From the NCBI GenBank assembly GCA_025774805.1, contig JALGZR010000030.1:1-35213 (forward strand): a stretch of DNA of 35,213 bases. Reading direction: 5' to 3'. Origin of the DNA: a bacterium. GTDB lineage: Bacteria; ARS69. The notes under the pieces were generated by a model that searched no databases, had not been told where the DNA came from, and saw nothing but the letters and a program-made list of their open reading frames with translations. Below are positions 11,339 to 18,985 of this stretch, piece by piece; positions within the stretch are counted from its first letter, which is position 1, and every line of letters starts with the position of its first letter. The position numbers and the translations under genes were made by a program.

Positions 11339-11700
11339 TGACTCACTTGATGCTTCTGATGGGAGCGCCACCGGAGGGTAGCAGCCCGAACCTCTTCGTG
11401 GCGATCATCCCGTACCTCCTCATCCTGTTGATCTTCTACTACCTCCTCATTCGTCCGCAACAGAAGCGGGCGCAGGAGCACCGCAAGTTCGTCGCCTCTC
11501 TCAAGAAGGGCGATTCGGTGGTCACCGAGTCCGGGATGTTCGGGACCATCGTCAGCCTCGACGACGACTCGGTCGTTCTCAAGATCGCCGACAACGTGAA
11601 GGTGCGCTTCCTCAGGGTGAAGCTCGCGAGCCCGGCGAGTCGCGTGGCCGCGGAACCGGCGAGAAAGAAGAACCGGAGCGGTGGTCGTGGCACTTCGTGA
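11338..11700 (+). CDS. yajC: Preprotein translocase subunit YajC
   Basis: About 120 aa. A single transmembrane helix (VAIIPYLLILLIFYYLLI) is followed by the signature RPQQKRAQEHRKFVASLKKGD and a small beta-rich cytoplasmic domain (VVTESGMFGTIVSL). YajC is an accessory of the SecDF-YidC part of the translocon. I chose ATG 11338, which shares one base with the tgt stop (TGATG) and lies 8 nt after GAGGAGA; a TTG at 11335 is possible. The usual secD and secF do not follow; def comes next. Confidence 0.95.
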
Positions 11701-12199
11701 GATCCGGATCTTCGGCGATCCCGTGCTGCGGGAGAAGGCGGCCCCGGTCGCGGAGATCGACGACGAGGTGCGCACCCTCGCCGCCGACATGGTGGAAACG
11801 GTCACCGAGGCGGAGGGGGTGGGACTGGCCGGTCCGCAGGTGGGAGAGCTGCGGCGCATCATCGTCGTCTATCCCCCTCCTCCCGCCGCGGACGAGATCC
11901 GGGACGAGCCGCGCGTCTTCGTCAACCCCGAGATCCGGGAGACCGGTGGGCCGGTCGAGAGCGGGGAGGAGGGTTGCCTCTCGATCCCGGGGATCTACGA
12001 GATGGTCAAGCGTCCACGGCGGATCCGGATGCACGGGGTCGACCTCGACGGGCGCGAGATCGATCTGGAGGTCGAGGGCGCCATCGCCCGGATCATCCAG
12101 CACGAGATCGATCACCTCGACGGGGTGCTGTTCGTCGATCGCATCGGACCGATGCGCCGGGCTCTCCTCAAAAAGAAGCTGAAGGCCTTTCTCGAGTGA
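11681..12199 (+). CDS. def: Peptide deformylase
   Basis: 172 aa. It removes the formyl group from nascent N-terminal methionine. All three metal-site motifs are present: GVGLAGPQ (about 46-53, normally GxGLAAxQ), EEGCLS with C99, and QHEIDH with H141, E142 and H145. The start is GTG 11681, or in-frame GTG 11687, inside the end of yajC (20-bp overlap). It is followed at 10 bp by fmt, its functional opposite; the def-fmt pair is a common arrangement. Confidence 0.96.
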   Translation: MVVALREIRIFGDPVLREKAAPVAEIDDEVRTLAADMVETVTEAEGVGLAGPQVGELRRIIVVYPPPPAADEIRDEPRVFVNPEIRETGGPVESGEEGCLSIPGIYEMVKRPRRIRMHGVDLDGREIDLEVEGAIARIIQHEIDHLDGVLFVDRIGPMRRALLKKKLKAFLE

Positions 12200-12209
12200 G
12201 GCGGAACGG

Positions 12210-13139
12210 ATGAGGATCGTCTTCTGCGGGACTCCCGAGACGGCGGTGCCCTCGTTGCGCGAGCTCGCCCGCCGGAGTCCCGACTGGAGCGTGACCGCCG
12301 TCCTCACCCAACCCGACCGACCGTCCGGCCGAGGAAGACGGGAGACGGCGAGCCCGATAAAACGGGCGGCGATCGATCTCGGAATTCCCGTGTACACCCC
12401 GGCCAAGCTCAAGGAGGCGAGGAGCACGCTCGAGTCCCTCGCGCCCGACGTGGTCGCCGTCGTGGCCTACGGGCACATCTTCCGGAAGTGGCTCCTCACC
12501 CTCCCTCCGCTCGGATGCGTCAACGTCCACTTCTCCCTTCTGCCTCGCCACCGCGGGGTCGCTCCCGTCGCGTGGGCGATTCTCGAAGGGGATCGCCGCA
12601 CGGGGGTCACGACCATGCTCATGGATCGGGGCGTGGACACGGGGGCGATCCTCCTCACGGAGCCGGTCACGATCCACCCGGACGACACGGCGGCCCGGCT
12701 CGCCGAGCGGCTGGCCGGCGTCGGGGCACCCCTCCTCGCGCGAACGCTCGCCGGTCTCGAGACCGGCACGATCGTGCCTCGGGCTCAGGGGGAAGGGGAC
12801 GCGACGTACGCGCGCCGTCTGGAGAAGGAGGACGGGAGGATCGATTGGAGCCGGTCGGCCGAGGAGCTCTCGCGCCGGGTGCGGGGTCTTTCCCCCTGGC
12901 CCGGGACCTTCACGACCTACCGCGGCCGTCGGCTGGGGATCCATGCGGCGAGGCCTCTCCCGGGCGAGCTCCCGCCGGGGGAATTGCGCTGCGTCGAGAG
13001 CTCCGTGGTCGTGGGCACCGGCGAGGGAATCCTGGAGCTCCTCCGGGTCCAGATCCCGGGCAAAGCCATCACGGAGGCGGACGCATGGGCTCGCGGGGCA
13101 CGGCCCACGGTCGGCGAACAGCTCGGCGTCTCCGGCTGA
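12210..13139 (+). CDS. fmt: Methionyl-tRNA formyltransferase
   Basis: 309 aa. It formylates initiator Met-tRNA using 10-formyl-tetrahydrofolate. The N-terminal formyltransferase domain shows GTPE at 7-10, VNVHFSLLPRHRGVAP with N105 and H107, and D143 in GVDTG. These match the catalytic Asn-His-Asp set. The C-terminal OB-like domain holds LSPWPGTFTTYRGRRLGIH. The ATG start has GAGGCGGA upstream. The last 55 bp overlap the chosen rsmB start. Confidence 0.96.
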   Translation: MRIVFCGTPETAVPSLRELARRSPDWSVTAVLTQPDRPSGRGRRETASPIKRAAIDLGIPVYTPAKLKEARSTLESLAPDVVAVVAYGHIFRKWLLTLPPLGCVNVHFSLLPRHRGVAPVAWAILEGDRRTGVTTMLMDRGVDTGAILLTEPVTIHPDDTAARLAERLAGVGAPLLARTLAGLETGTIVPRAQGEGDATYARRLEKEDGRIDWSRSAEELSRRVRGLSPWPGTFTTYRGRRLGIHAARPLPGELPPGELRCVESSVVVGTGEGILELLRVQIPGKAITEADAWARGARPTVGEQLGVSG

Positions 13140-14500
13140 GGAAGCACGCCTCGGCGCGGGAGATGGCGCTCCACGTGTTTCTCGCCTGGGACGCGTCCCG
13201 CGAGTCGGCGGACACCCTCCTCGGCACGGTGCTGGAAGATCTCCGACCTCGCGAGAGAGATCGCAATCTCGCCTTCGATCTCGTCCGCGGCGTATTCCGG
13301 TGGAGGGGACGCCTCGATTGGCAGCTCGGACACCTCGTCGATCGGGGGCTCGACGATCTCCATCCCCCGATCCTCTGGATCCTGCGGCTCGGTCTCTATC
13401 AGCTCGAGCACCTGGATCGGATTCCCGCGCGCTCCGCCGTCGACACCTCGGTCGAGCTGGCCAAACGCTTCGGGCACCGCGGCTCCGCATCCCTCGTGAA
13501 CGCGGTTCTCCGGCGGGCGTCCACGGGACTCGTCGAGCTCGCCCCACCCGATCCCGCCGCGGATCCGGTCGGCCATCTCGTCGCCCGGACGAGCCATCCC
13601 CGCTGGCTGCTGACCCGGTGGGTGGACCGGTACGGATTCCGCAAGACCCTCGAGCTCGCGGCGGCGAACAACCGGAAGCCTCTCTTGACGCTCCGACCCG
13701 CCTCGGACAGAGTCGGAGCCCTCGATCTGATCGAGGAGTTGAGGGAGGCGGGGGTCCCGGCCGAACCGGGACTTCATTTGACCGACACGGTTCGGCTTCC
13801 GGAGGGGTGGCACTCCGCCGTGGGATCGCTCCTGAGCTCCGGACGGGCGGTGGTCCAGGACGAGGCCGCCGGTCTGGTGGCGTACGTCGCCCGGCCGGCC
13901 GCCGGCCTGCGCGTTCTCGACGTGTGCGCCGCTCCCGGGGGGAAGGTGCTCCACTTCGCGGAGCGGTGCGGCGAGGCGACGATCGTGGCCTGTGACCGCT
14001 CGACGGTCCGCCTCCGTCGCCTGTGCGAGACGGGCCGCGGTGCCGCGGGGAGTCGGATTCACCTCCTCGCCGCGGACGGACGCCGGCCGGCCACCCGGGG
14101 GGGGTTCGACCGGGTCCTCGTCGATGTCCCGTGCAGCAACACGGGAGTGCTCGGCAAGAGGCCGGACGCGCGCTGGCGGCGGGGTCCCCGGGATCTCGAG
14201 CGGCTGGTGGGCCTGCAGGGGGAGCTCCTGGACGCGGCGCGCGGACAGGTCGGACCGGAGGGGCTTCTGGTCTACTCGACCTGCTCTCTGGAGCCGGAGG
14301 AGAACGAGGGCGTGATTCGATCCTACCTGGAGCGTCACCCCGACGACGCCGTGGTCTCCGCCGGTGACGTCCTGCCGGGGGAGCTCGTCACGGACGGCTA
14401 TCTCGCGGTCGATCCGGCGACGCACTCCGTGGACGGCGCCTTCGCGGCCGCGCTGCGTCCGGCATCCACCCCGTGCGGCGCCGCGAGGAGCGGAACGTGA
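13085..14500 (+). CDS. rsmB: 16S rRNA (cytosine-967-C5)-methyltransferase
   Basis: 471 aa from ATG 13085. The N-terminal NusB-like RNA-binding domain (SAREMALHVFLAWDASRESAD) is followed by a SAM methyltransferase domain with DVCAAPGGK near 279. The motif IV cysteine lies in DVPCSNTG (about C350) and the catalytic cysteine in YSTCSLEPEENEG (about C400). The start is uncertain. ATG 13085 overlaps fmt by 55 bp and adds an Arg-rich leader. ATG 13163 would truncate the first conserved helix. A CTG at 13136 overlapping the fmt stop (CTGA) would give a start most like relatives. The fmt-rsmB order is common. Confidence 0.93.
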   Translation: MGSRGTAHGRRTARRLRLRKHASAREMALHVFLAWDASRESADTLLGTVLEDLRPRERDRNLAFDLVRGVFRWRGRLDWQLGHLVDRGLDDLHPPILWILRLGLYQLEHLDRIPARSAVDTSVELAKRFGHRGSASLVNAVLRRASTGLVELAPPDPAADPVGHLVARTSHPRWLLTRWVDRYGFRKTLELAAANNRKPLLTLRPASDRVGALDLIEELREAGVPAEPGLHLTDTVRLPEGWHSAVGSLLSSGRAVVQDEAAGLVAYVARPAAGLRVLDVCAAPGGKVLHFAERCGEATIVACDRSTVRLRRLCETGRGAAGSRIHLLAADGRRPATRGGFDRVLVDVPCSNTGVLGKRPDARWRRGPRDLERLVGLQGELLDAARGQVGPEGLLVYSTCSLEPEENEGVIRSYLERHPDDAVVSAGDVLPGELVTDGYLAVDPATHSVDGAFAAALRPASTPCGAARSGT

Positions 14501-15216
14501 AGGGACTTCTCCGCCTGCTCGCCGCCGCCGCCGCGGCCTTCGTGACGGGTCTGGTCCTCTTCCAGCTCGGGATGCTGGCGTTCGTGCGCTCGGGGGCGGA
14601 GCAGAAGGTGCCCGATCTCGTCGGGCTCGACCTCGCTCAGGCCCGCCTCGAGCTGGAGCGGGCCGGGTTTGCCGGGGTGGTCGAACTGGAGGTCCACTCG
14701 GCGGACTTCGGGGAGGGCCGAATCCTCGCGCACCGGCCGTCCGCCGGGGAGGTGCTCCGCAAAGGGCGCAAGGTCTGGCTGACCGTGTCCCTCGGGTTGC
14801 GCAAGACGTCCGCACCGAGCGTTCTCGGGCTCTCCTCCCGCCAGGCCCGCATCACGCTCGGGCAGGACGGTCTGGCCGCCGGCTCGATCATCCGGGTGCA
14901 CCACCCCCGGGTGGCGAGGGGAGCGGTGATCGCCCAGGATCCCTCCCCGGGCGTCGCCAGCTCCGAGGGATCCCCGGTGGATCTCCTCGTCAGCCTCGGT
15001 CCCGAGCCGGACGCGTACGTCCTCCCCGATCTCGTCGGGCGTCCCGCCCGAGAGGCCGAGAGGCTCCTGGGCGAGCACGGCCTTCGCATCGGCGAGCGAA
15101 CCGTTCTCATCGACCGCTCGGTCCTCCCCTCGACCGTCCTCGAGCACGAGCCGCCGGCCGGCCACCGCGTCGAGGAGGGGGAGGAGATCGATCTGGTCGT
15201 CTCCTCGCGCCGCTAG
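14497..15216 (+). CDS. Membrane-anchored PASTA-domain protein
   Basis: 239 aa. One N-terminal transmembrane helix (about 5-30) is followed by three PASTA units beginning at KVPDLVGLDLAQARLEL, APSVLGLSSRQARITL and VLPDLVGRPAREAERLL. PASTA domains bind peptidoglycan or muropeptides in Ser/Thr kinases and PBPs. Here there is no kinase or transpeptidase domain, so it is a stand-alone envelope protein. GTG 14497 was chosen because it overlaps the rsmB stop (GTGA) and has GAGGAG at 14485-14490. A stand-alone PASTA protein between rsmB and rpe recurs in other bacteria, from memory of gene order. Confidence 0.9.
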   Translation: MKGLLRLLAAAAAAFVTGLVLFQLGMLAFVRSGAEQKVPDLVGLDLAQARLELERAGFAGVVELEVHSADFGEGRILAHRPSAGEVLRKGRKVWLTVSLGLRKTSAPSVLGLSSRQARITLGQDGLAAGSIIRVHHPRVARGAVIAQDPSPGVASSEGSPVDLLVSLGPEPDAYVLPDLVGRPAREAERLLGEHGLRIGERTVLIDRSVLPSTVLEHEPPAGHRVEEGEEIDLVVSSRR

Positions 15217-15231
15217 CCTGCATATCTCACC
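15214..15231 (+). repeat. Short repeat-like sequence starting at a stop codon (copy 2)
   Basis: TAGCCTGCATATCTCACC matches 3507-3524 at 15 of 18 positions, and its first three bases are the stop of the PASTA gene. No matching inverted end occurs before the next gene. Confidence 0.45.
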
Positions 15232-15260
15232 AGCCTCAGCGGCGGCCGGGGCGGGCCGGC

Positions 15261-15293
15261 CCGGCCGGCGAGGTCGCCCGGCCGGCGAGATCG
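15261..15293 (+). repeat. Two-copy 17-bp tandem repeat in a GC-rich spacer
   Basis: CCGGCCGGCGAGGTCG (15261-15276) is repeated as CCGGCCGGCGAGATCG (15278-15293), 15 of 16 identical. Each unit contains the palindrome CCGGCCGG. It lies in the 214-bp gap after the PASTA gene and could form alternative GC-rich hairpins acting as a terminator. No function is shown. Confidence 0.4.
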
Positions 15294-15332
15294 GGCCCAC
15301 GGTTTCCCGCTCATCCCTGCCCTCTCCCACGC

Positions 15333-15372
15333 CGATTCCAAGAATCGAGAGAGAAGCGCTTGGCGCGCCAAG
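15333..15372 (+). promoter_or_regulatory. Two palindromes upstream of the two-repeat hypothetical gene
   Basis: CGATTC-CAA-GAATCG (15333-15347) and the perfect 14-bp palindrome CTTGGCGCGCCAAG (15359-15372) lie 59-98 bp before the next start. They could be operator sites or RNA hairpins. I do not see a convincing promoter here. Confidence 0.35.
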
Positions 15373-15430
15373 ACCGCGGAGCCGGCCCGCCGAGACCGTC
15401 AAACCGGGATAACGAACCGCAGGGAATGCG

Positions 15431-16036
15431 ATGGCTGAGTATGGAGCGACCGTCGCCGCGCGCTTCCGGGACGGACGGGTCGTCAAGGGCATCACGAGTG
15501 ATTTCCGTCCCGGACGGACGTTTTTCCACGTATCGTCGGGGGACGGGACCAAGAGCGAGCGGATCTACGTCGAGGACCTCAAGGCGCTCTTCTTCGTGAA
15601 GTCCTTCGAGGGCGACCCCCACCGCAGGGATCGGAAGAGCTTTGGCCACCACAGAAACTCCGGGCGAAGGGTCTGGATCCGATTCCGGGACGGCGAAGTG
15701 TTCACGGGCTGGACGTTCTCTTACACCACGGACAAGGACGGCTTCTTCCTCTTTCCCACCGACGCCGCCTCGAACATCGAGAAGGCGTTCGTGGTCAACG
15801 AATACATCGATGAGATTCTCCACGACGAGGCGGCGGAGAAGGCCGCCGCCATCGAGGAAAGCGAAGGCGGACCCCGCACCCGCCGAATCACGCCCGTGAC
15901 GTGGGAGGAAATGCTCGAGCCCTATCCGGACCGGCGCGACCCTTCGCCGGAAGGATCCTCCCCGGCCGATCGGGACGCCCTCCGAAACAAGAGGCATTCC
16001 TCGCGGGACAGCAACCTGTTTCTCGGCGACTGGTAA
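15431..16036 (+). CDS. Hypothetical protein with two tandem beta-rich repeats
   Basis: A 201-aa soluble, charged protein with no signal peptide. Its first ~120 residues are two related units: VAARFRDGRVVKGITSDF... ending EDLKALFFVKSF, and VWIRFRDGEVFTGWTFSY... ending NEYIDEIL. Each has an RFRDG-V--G core, then an FFHV or FFLF strand, then an acidic turn before a hydrophobic strand. This resembles small-barrel DUF families (PilZ-like or DUF6982-like), but I cannot assign one. The C-terminal ~65 residues are polar and probably disordered. It stands alone before rpe, with AGGGAA 10 nt or so before the ATG. Confidence 0.8.
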   Translation: MAEYGATVAARFRDGRVVKGITSDFRPGRTFFHVSSGDGTKSERIYVEDLKALFFVKSFEGDPHRRDRKSFGHHRNSGRRVWIRFRDGEVFTGWTFSYTTDKDGFFLFPTDAASNIEKAFVVNEYIDEILHDEAAEKAAAIEESEGGPRTRRITPVTWEEMLEPYPDRRDPSPEGSSPADRDALRNKRHSSRDSNLFLGDW

Positions 16037-16071
16037 CCGCTCCCCTCACGGCCGGGTCGTCTCGGCCCCCG

Positions 16072-16100
16072 ATGACGCGCCCGACGCGGCGTGATACCTT
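16072..16100 (+). promoter_or_regulatory. Promoter for rpe
   Basis: ATGACG (16072-16077), a 17-bp spacer and TACCTT (16095-16100) with an extended -10 TG at 16092-16093. The same TGnTACCTT occurs before ffh. It would give a leader of about 50 nt. Confidence 0.6.
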
Positions 16101-16155
16101 GCTCCGTCGGATCTCGCGTCCGATCACCGGATGCGTGCGCTCCGGGGAGAGCTCT

Positions 16156-16827
16156 GTGGCGGATTCGATTCGGGTGGCGCCGTCCCTCCTCGCCGCCGAC
16201 TTCGCGGCGCTCGGAGAGGCCGTCCGCACCGTGGAGACGGCCGGGGCGGACCTGCTTCACCTCGACGTGATGGACGGTCGCTTCGTCCCCAATCTCACGT
16301 TCGGACCGATCGTGGTGGAGGCGGTACGGAAGACGACCCGCCTTCCCCTCGACGTCCACCTCATGATCGAGGAGCCGATCCGCCACGTGGACGCGTTCGC
16401 GGATGCGGGTGCCGACTGGCTCACGATTCACGTGGAGGCCTGCGAGGACCCGGCGGCCACCCTCGACGCGATTCGCCGACGCGGGGTGAAGCCCGGAATC
16501 TCTCTCCGTCCGGGAACCTCGTTCTCCGACCTGGAGCCGTTTCTCGGGGCCGTGGGCCTCGTCCTGGTCATGACGGTCGAGCCCGGGTTCGGGGGCCAGG
16601 CGTACCGGCCCGAGCAGGAGGCCAAGTTGACCCGGGCCCGACAGCTGCGACGCGCCGCCGACCTCGACTACGTGATCGAGGTGGACGGGGGAATCGGGCG
16701 GGAGACCGCGCCCGCCGCGGTGGCGGCCGGAGCCGAGATCCTCGTGACCGGATCGGCTCTGTTCGGGGCGGAGGACATCCCCGCGTTCATTCGCGATCTC
16801 CGCGCCGTCTCGCCCCCCCCGGTCTGA
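16156..16827 (+). CDS. rpe: Ribulose-phosphate 3-epimerase
   Basis: A 223-aa TIM barrel interconverting ribulose-5-phosphate and xylulose-5-phosphate in the pentose phosphate and Calvin cycles. Signatures are APSLLAADFAALGE at the N-terminus, LHLDVMDGRFVPNLTFGP (metal-binding His/Asp), DVHLMIEEP, MTVEPGFGGQ and the second catalytic Asp in VDGGIGRET. I chose GTG 16156 because GGGGAGAG precedes it and the protein then begins at the expected strand. The frame is open further upstream, but the promoter at 16072-16100 argues against a longer form. Confidence 0.96.
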   Translation: MADSIRVAPSLLAADFAALGEAVRTVETAGADLLHLDVMDGRFVPNLTFGPIVVEAVRKTTRLPLDVHLMIEEPIRHVDAFADAGADWLTIHVEACEDPAATLDAIRRRGVKPGISLRPGTSFSDLEPFLGAVGLVLVMTVEPGFGGQAYRPEQEAKLTRARQLRRAADLDYVIEVDGGIGRETAPAAVAAGAEILVTGSALFGAEDIPAFIRDLRAVSPPPV

Positions 16828-16837
16828 GGGGCGGCGA

Positions 16838-16858
16838 GGACCCGCTCCGACCGGGTCC
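16838..16858 (+). terminator. Hairpin after rpe
   Basis: A 7-bp stem, GGACCCG (16838-16844) with CGGGTCC (16852-16858), and a 7-nt loop, 10 bp after the rpe stop and before the ffh promoter. No T-run follows, so it is a weak or Rho-assisted terminator at best. Confidence 0.45.
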
Positions 16859-16884
16859 CGTCGGATGGGCGCCCGGGACCGGGC

Positions 16885-16913
16885 TTGCGCCCCGAGCGAC
16901 CGCCTGCTACCTT
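16885..16913 (+). promoter_or_regulatory. Promoter for ffh and the downstream translation cluster
   Basis: TTGCGC (16885-16890), a 17-bp spacer and TACCTT (16908-16913) with extended -10 TG at 16905-16906. The predicted leader is about 35 nt, containing GGAGGG at 16941-16946 before the GTG start of ffh. Confidence 0.65.
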
Positions 16914-16952
16914 CCTTCGTTCTCGTGGGGATTCCGCCCCGGAGGGATTGGT

Positions 16953-18302
16953 GTGTTCGAGGACCTGAGCTCCCGGCTGGAGGGCGTCTTTCGTTCGCTG
17001 CGCGGCCGGGGGCTGCTGACCGAGGAGAACGTCCGGGACTCGCTCCGGGAGATCCGGCGCGCGCTTCTGGAGGCGGACGTCCACTACAAGGTGGCGAAGG
17101 GCCTGGTCTCGCGGATCGAGGCCCGGGCCGTCGGCAGGGAGGCCCTCAAGGGCGTGAACCCCGGACAGCAGATGGTCAAGATCGTCCACGAGGAGCTCGT
17201 GGAGCTTCTCGGGGGGGCGGTGGCTCGGCCCAACCTCGCCGGGACGCCGCCGGTGCCGGTCATGCTCGTGGGGTTGCAGGGATCGGGCAAGACGACGACC
17301 GCCGCCAAGCTGGGCAACTGGTTGAAGAAGCAGGGGAGACGTCCCTACCTCGTCCCCGCCGACCCGTACCGTCCGGCGGCCCGGGACCAGCTCGTCAAGC
17401 TCGCGAAGGCGAACGGTCACGACGTGTATGAGGGCCCGGAAGAGGACGCCGTCGAGATCTGCCGTCGGGGTCTTAAGAGCGCGGTGCGACGGGCCGCCGA
17501 CGTGGTGCTGCTGGATACCGCGGGACGGCTGCACATCGACGAGGAGCTCATGGCCGAGCTCTCGGCCATCCGTTCGGCCGTCAAGCCGGGTGAGGTCCTG
17601 CTCGTCGTCGACGGGATGATCGGTCAGGACGCGGTCAACGTCGCCGAGCGGTTCTCGGAGGAGCTCGGCTTCGACGGGGTCGTCCTGACGAAGATGGACG
17701 GCGACGCGCGCGGCGGCGCGGCGCTCTCCATCCGCCAGGTGACCGGGATCCCGATCAAGTTCGTCGGGGTCGGCGAAAGTGCGGATGCGCTCGAGCCCTT
17801 CCATCCCGACCGGATGGCCTCACGGATCCTGAACATGGGCGACGTTCTGACCCTGGTCGAGCGCGCCCAGGAGACCGTGAAGCAGGAAGAGGCGGAGGAG
17901 CTCGCCGCGAAACTGAGGAAGAACGAGTTCGATCTGTCGGATTTCCGTGCCCATCTGGGGAAACTGCGAAAGATGGGACCGTTGAGTCAGGTGCTTGCCC
18001 TCCTCCCCGGCGTTCCGAAGGACGCGCTGACGGAGGTCGAGAAGGACGGCGGTCGATCCGTCAGGCGCGTCGAGGCCATCATCGGATCGATGACGCCCGC
18101 GGAGCGTGCGAAGCCGTCCATCCTCAACGGGAGCCGCCGGAAGCGGATCGCCCGGGGAAGCGGGACCTCCGTGCAGGAGGTGAATCAGCTTCTCAAGCAG
18201 TTCAACGAGATGCGTGGAATGATGCGGCAGATGTCGAAACGGTCGAAGAGGGGCGGAAAGGGAAAGCGAGGAGGGCCGCTCGCCCGCCTCGGTCGTCGCT
18301 AG
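16953..18302 (+). CDS. ffh: Signal recognition particle protein Ffh
   Basis: A 449-aa SRP54 homologue that binds signal sequences of nascent membrane and secreted proteins together with 4.5S RNA. N domain: [18 protein letters not shown] domain: P-loop GLQGSGKT (107-114), DTAGRL (188-193), [10 protein letters not shown] (246 on), and [15 protein letters not shown] domain: [19 protein letters not shown] with a Met-rich segment MRGMMRQM and a basic Gly/Lys tail. The start is GTG 16953, 6 nt after GGAGGG. The open frame further upstream is not used. It heads the rpsP-rimM-trmD-rplS group. Confidence 0.97.
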   Translation: MFEDLSSRLEGVFRSLRGRGLLTEENVRDSLREIRRALLEADVHYKVAKGLVSRIEARAVGREALKGVNPGQQMVKIVHEELVELLGGAVARPNLAGTPPVPVMLVGLQGSGKTTTAAKLGNWLKKQGRRPYLVPADPYRPAARDQLVKLAKANGHDVYEGPEEDAVEICRRGLKSAVRRAADVVLLDTAGRLHIDEELMAELSAIRSAVKPGEVLLVVDGMIGQDAVNVAERFSEELGFDGVVLTKMDGDARGGAALSIRQVTGIPIKFVGVGESADALEPFHPDRMASRILNMGDVLTLVERAQETVKQEEAEELAAKLRKNEFDLSDFRAHLGKLRKMGPLSQVLALLPGVPKDALTEVEKDGGRSVRRVEAIIGSMTPAERAKPSILNGSRRKRIARGSGTSVQEVNQLLKQFNEMRGMMRQMSKRSKRGGKGKRGGPLARLGRR

Positions 18303-18346
18303 CAGAACGACGGGCGCCCCATCGGCGCACCGTGAGGAGAGAAGCG

Positions 18347-18799
18347 TTGGTCAAGATTCGTCTGGCACGGAAGGGGAACCGCAAGCGTCCCTTCTATCGC
18401 GTCGTCGTCGCGGAGGATTCCAAGCGACGGGACGGTCGGTTCATCGAGATCGTGGGAACCTACGATCCTTTGAAGAAACCGGCCGCAATCGAGATTCAGT
18501 CCGAGGCGGTGTTGAAGTGGCTGGCGGATGGCGCCCAACCCACCGACACCGTGAAACGGATCCTGATGAAGTGCGGTGTCTGGTCTCACTGGCGCGCGGT
18601 CCAGGGGGGAGACGCCAAGCTCGAGGATCTCACGGGCCGCGTCACCGGTAGCGTCGAGCGGGAGCGGACGTCACGGCCGTCGAAGAAGGCGGCGACGAGA
18701 ATCGCGGAGGAGCCGACGCAGGACGACTCTTCGAACGGAGGGGCCGAACCGGAGGCGGAGGGCACCTCCACGGAGACGGCGGACGAGTCGGACTCTTAG
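18347..18799 (+). CDS. rpsP: 30S ribosomal protein S16
   Basis: 150 aa. The first ~85 residues are canonical S16 ([18 protein letters not shown], then [15 protein letters not shown] and [14 protein letters not shown]). The start is TTG 18347 after GAGGAGAG, because S16 begins MVKIRL; the GTG at 18332 is unlikely. The protein is about 60 residues longer than E. coli S16, with a Lys/Arg then Glu/Ser-rich low-complexity tail. The stop TAG is the first triplet of the palindromic element at 18797. khpA, often between rpsP and rimM, is absent. Confidence 0.96.
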   Translation: MVKIRLARKGNRKRPFYRVVVAEDSKRRDGRFIEIVGTYDPLKKPAAIEIQSEAVLKWLADGAQPTDTVKRILMKCGVWSHWRAVQGGDAKLEDLTGRVTGSVERERTSRPSKKAATRIAEEPTQDDSSNGGAEPEAEGTSTETADESDS

Positions 18800-18979
18800 C
18801 CCGGACTGTTCATGAACGACCTGCTGCGATCGTGGATCCGCACCACCGGACGGGCGTCCTCGCGTCTCGCACCTTGCGACGTATCGTTCAGATACGACTC
18901 GGGTTCGAGCCCCTGCGGGTGCGCGTCCGGTGGGCGTCTCCACGATCTCGCGACGGCCCTTCATGAATAGTCCGGGCTA
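18797..18979 (+). repeat. 183-bp palindromic element with 20-bp terminal inverted repeats (MITE-like or structured RNA)
   Basis: The ends TAGCCCGGACTGTTCATGAA (18797-18816) and its inverse (18960-18979) pair at 19 of 20 positions, the exception being a G-T pair. Inside, 828-836 pairs with 939-947 (9 bp, offsets from 18000), 839-841 with 934-936, and 843-852 with 924-933 (10 bp). The apex holds three adjacent hairpins: TCGC/GCGA (867-879), CGTATC/GATACG (880-896) and CTCG/CGAG (898-909). The last overlaps GGGTTCGAGCCCC, which looks like a tRNA T-arm. It carries no significant ORF. It supplies the rpsP stop codon and ends 6 bp before the rimM ATG. TA at both ends fits TA-duplicating insertion (IS630/mariner style). 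A regulatory RNA is the alternative. Confidence 0.8.
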
Positions 18980-18985
18980 GCGACG

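Noticed and set aside
15217-15430. A second TA-bounded palindromic element starting at the TAGCC head after the PASTA gene.
   Set aside because: No inverted copy of the head is present before the next gene; only a short tandem repeat and two unrelated palindromes were found.
18839-18923. A tRNA-like cloverleaf (T-arm-like GGGTTCGAGCCCC, variable-arm-like hairpin, 6-bp acceptor-like pairing).
   Set aside because: The T-stem has a mismatch, the anticodon-like loops lack U33, and the acceptor stem is incomplete and competes with a 10-bp stem of the larger palindrome. I do not call a functional tRNA.
18797-18979. Integron attC site.
   Set aside because: It is an imperfect palindrome of roughly suitable size, but it lacks the RYYYAAC/GTTRRRY core sites and there is no integrase or cassette array.
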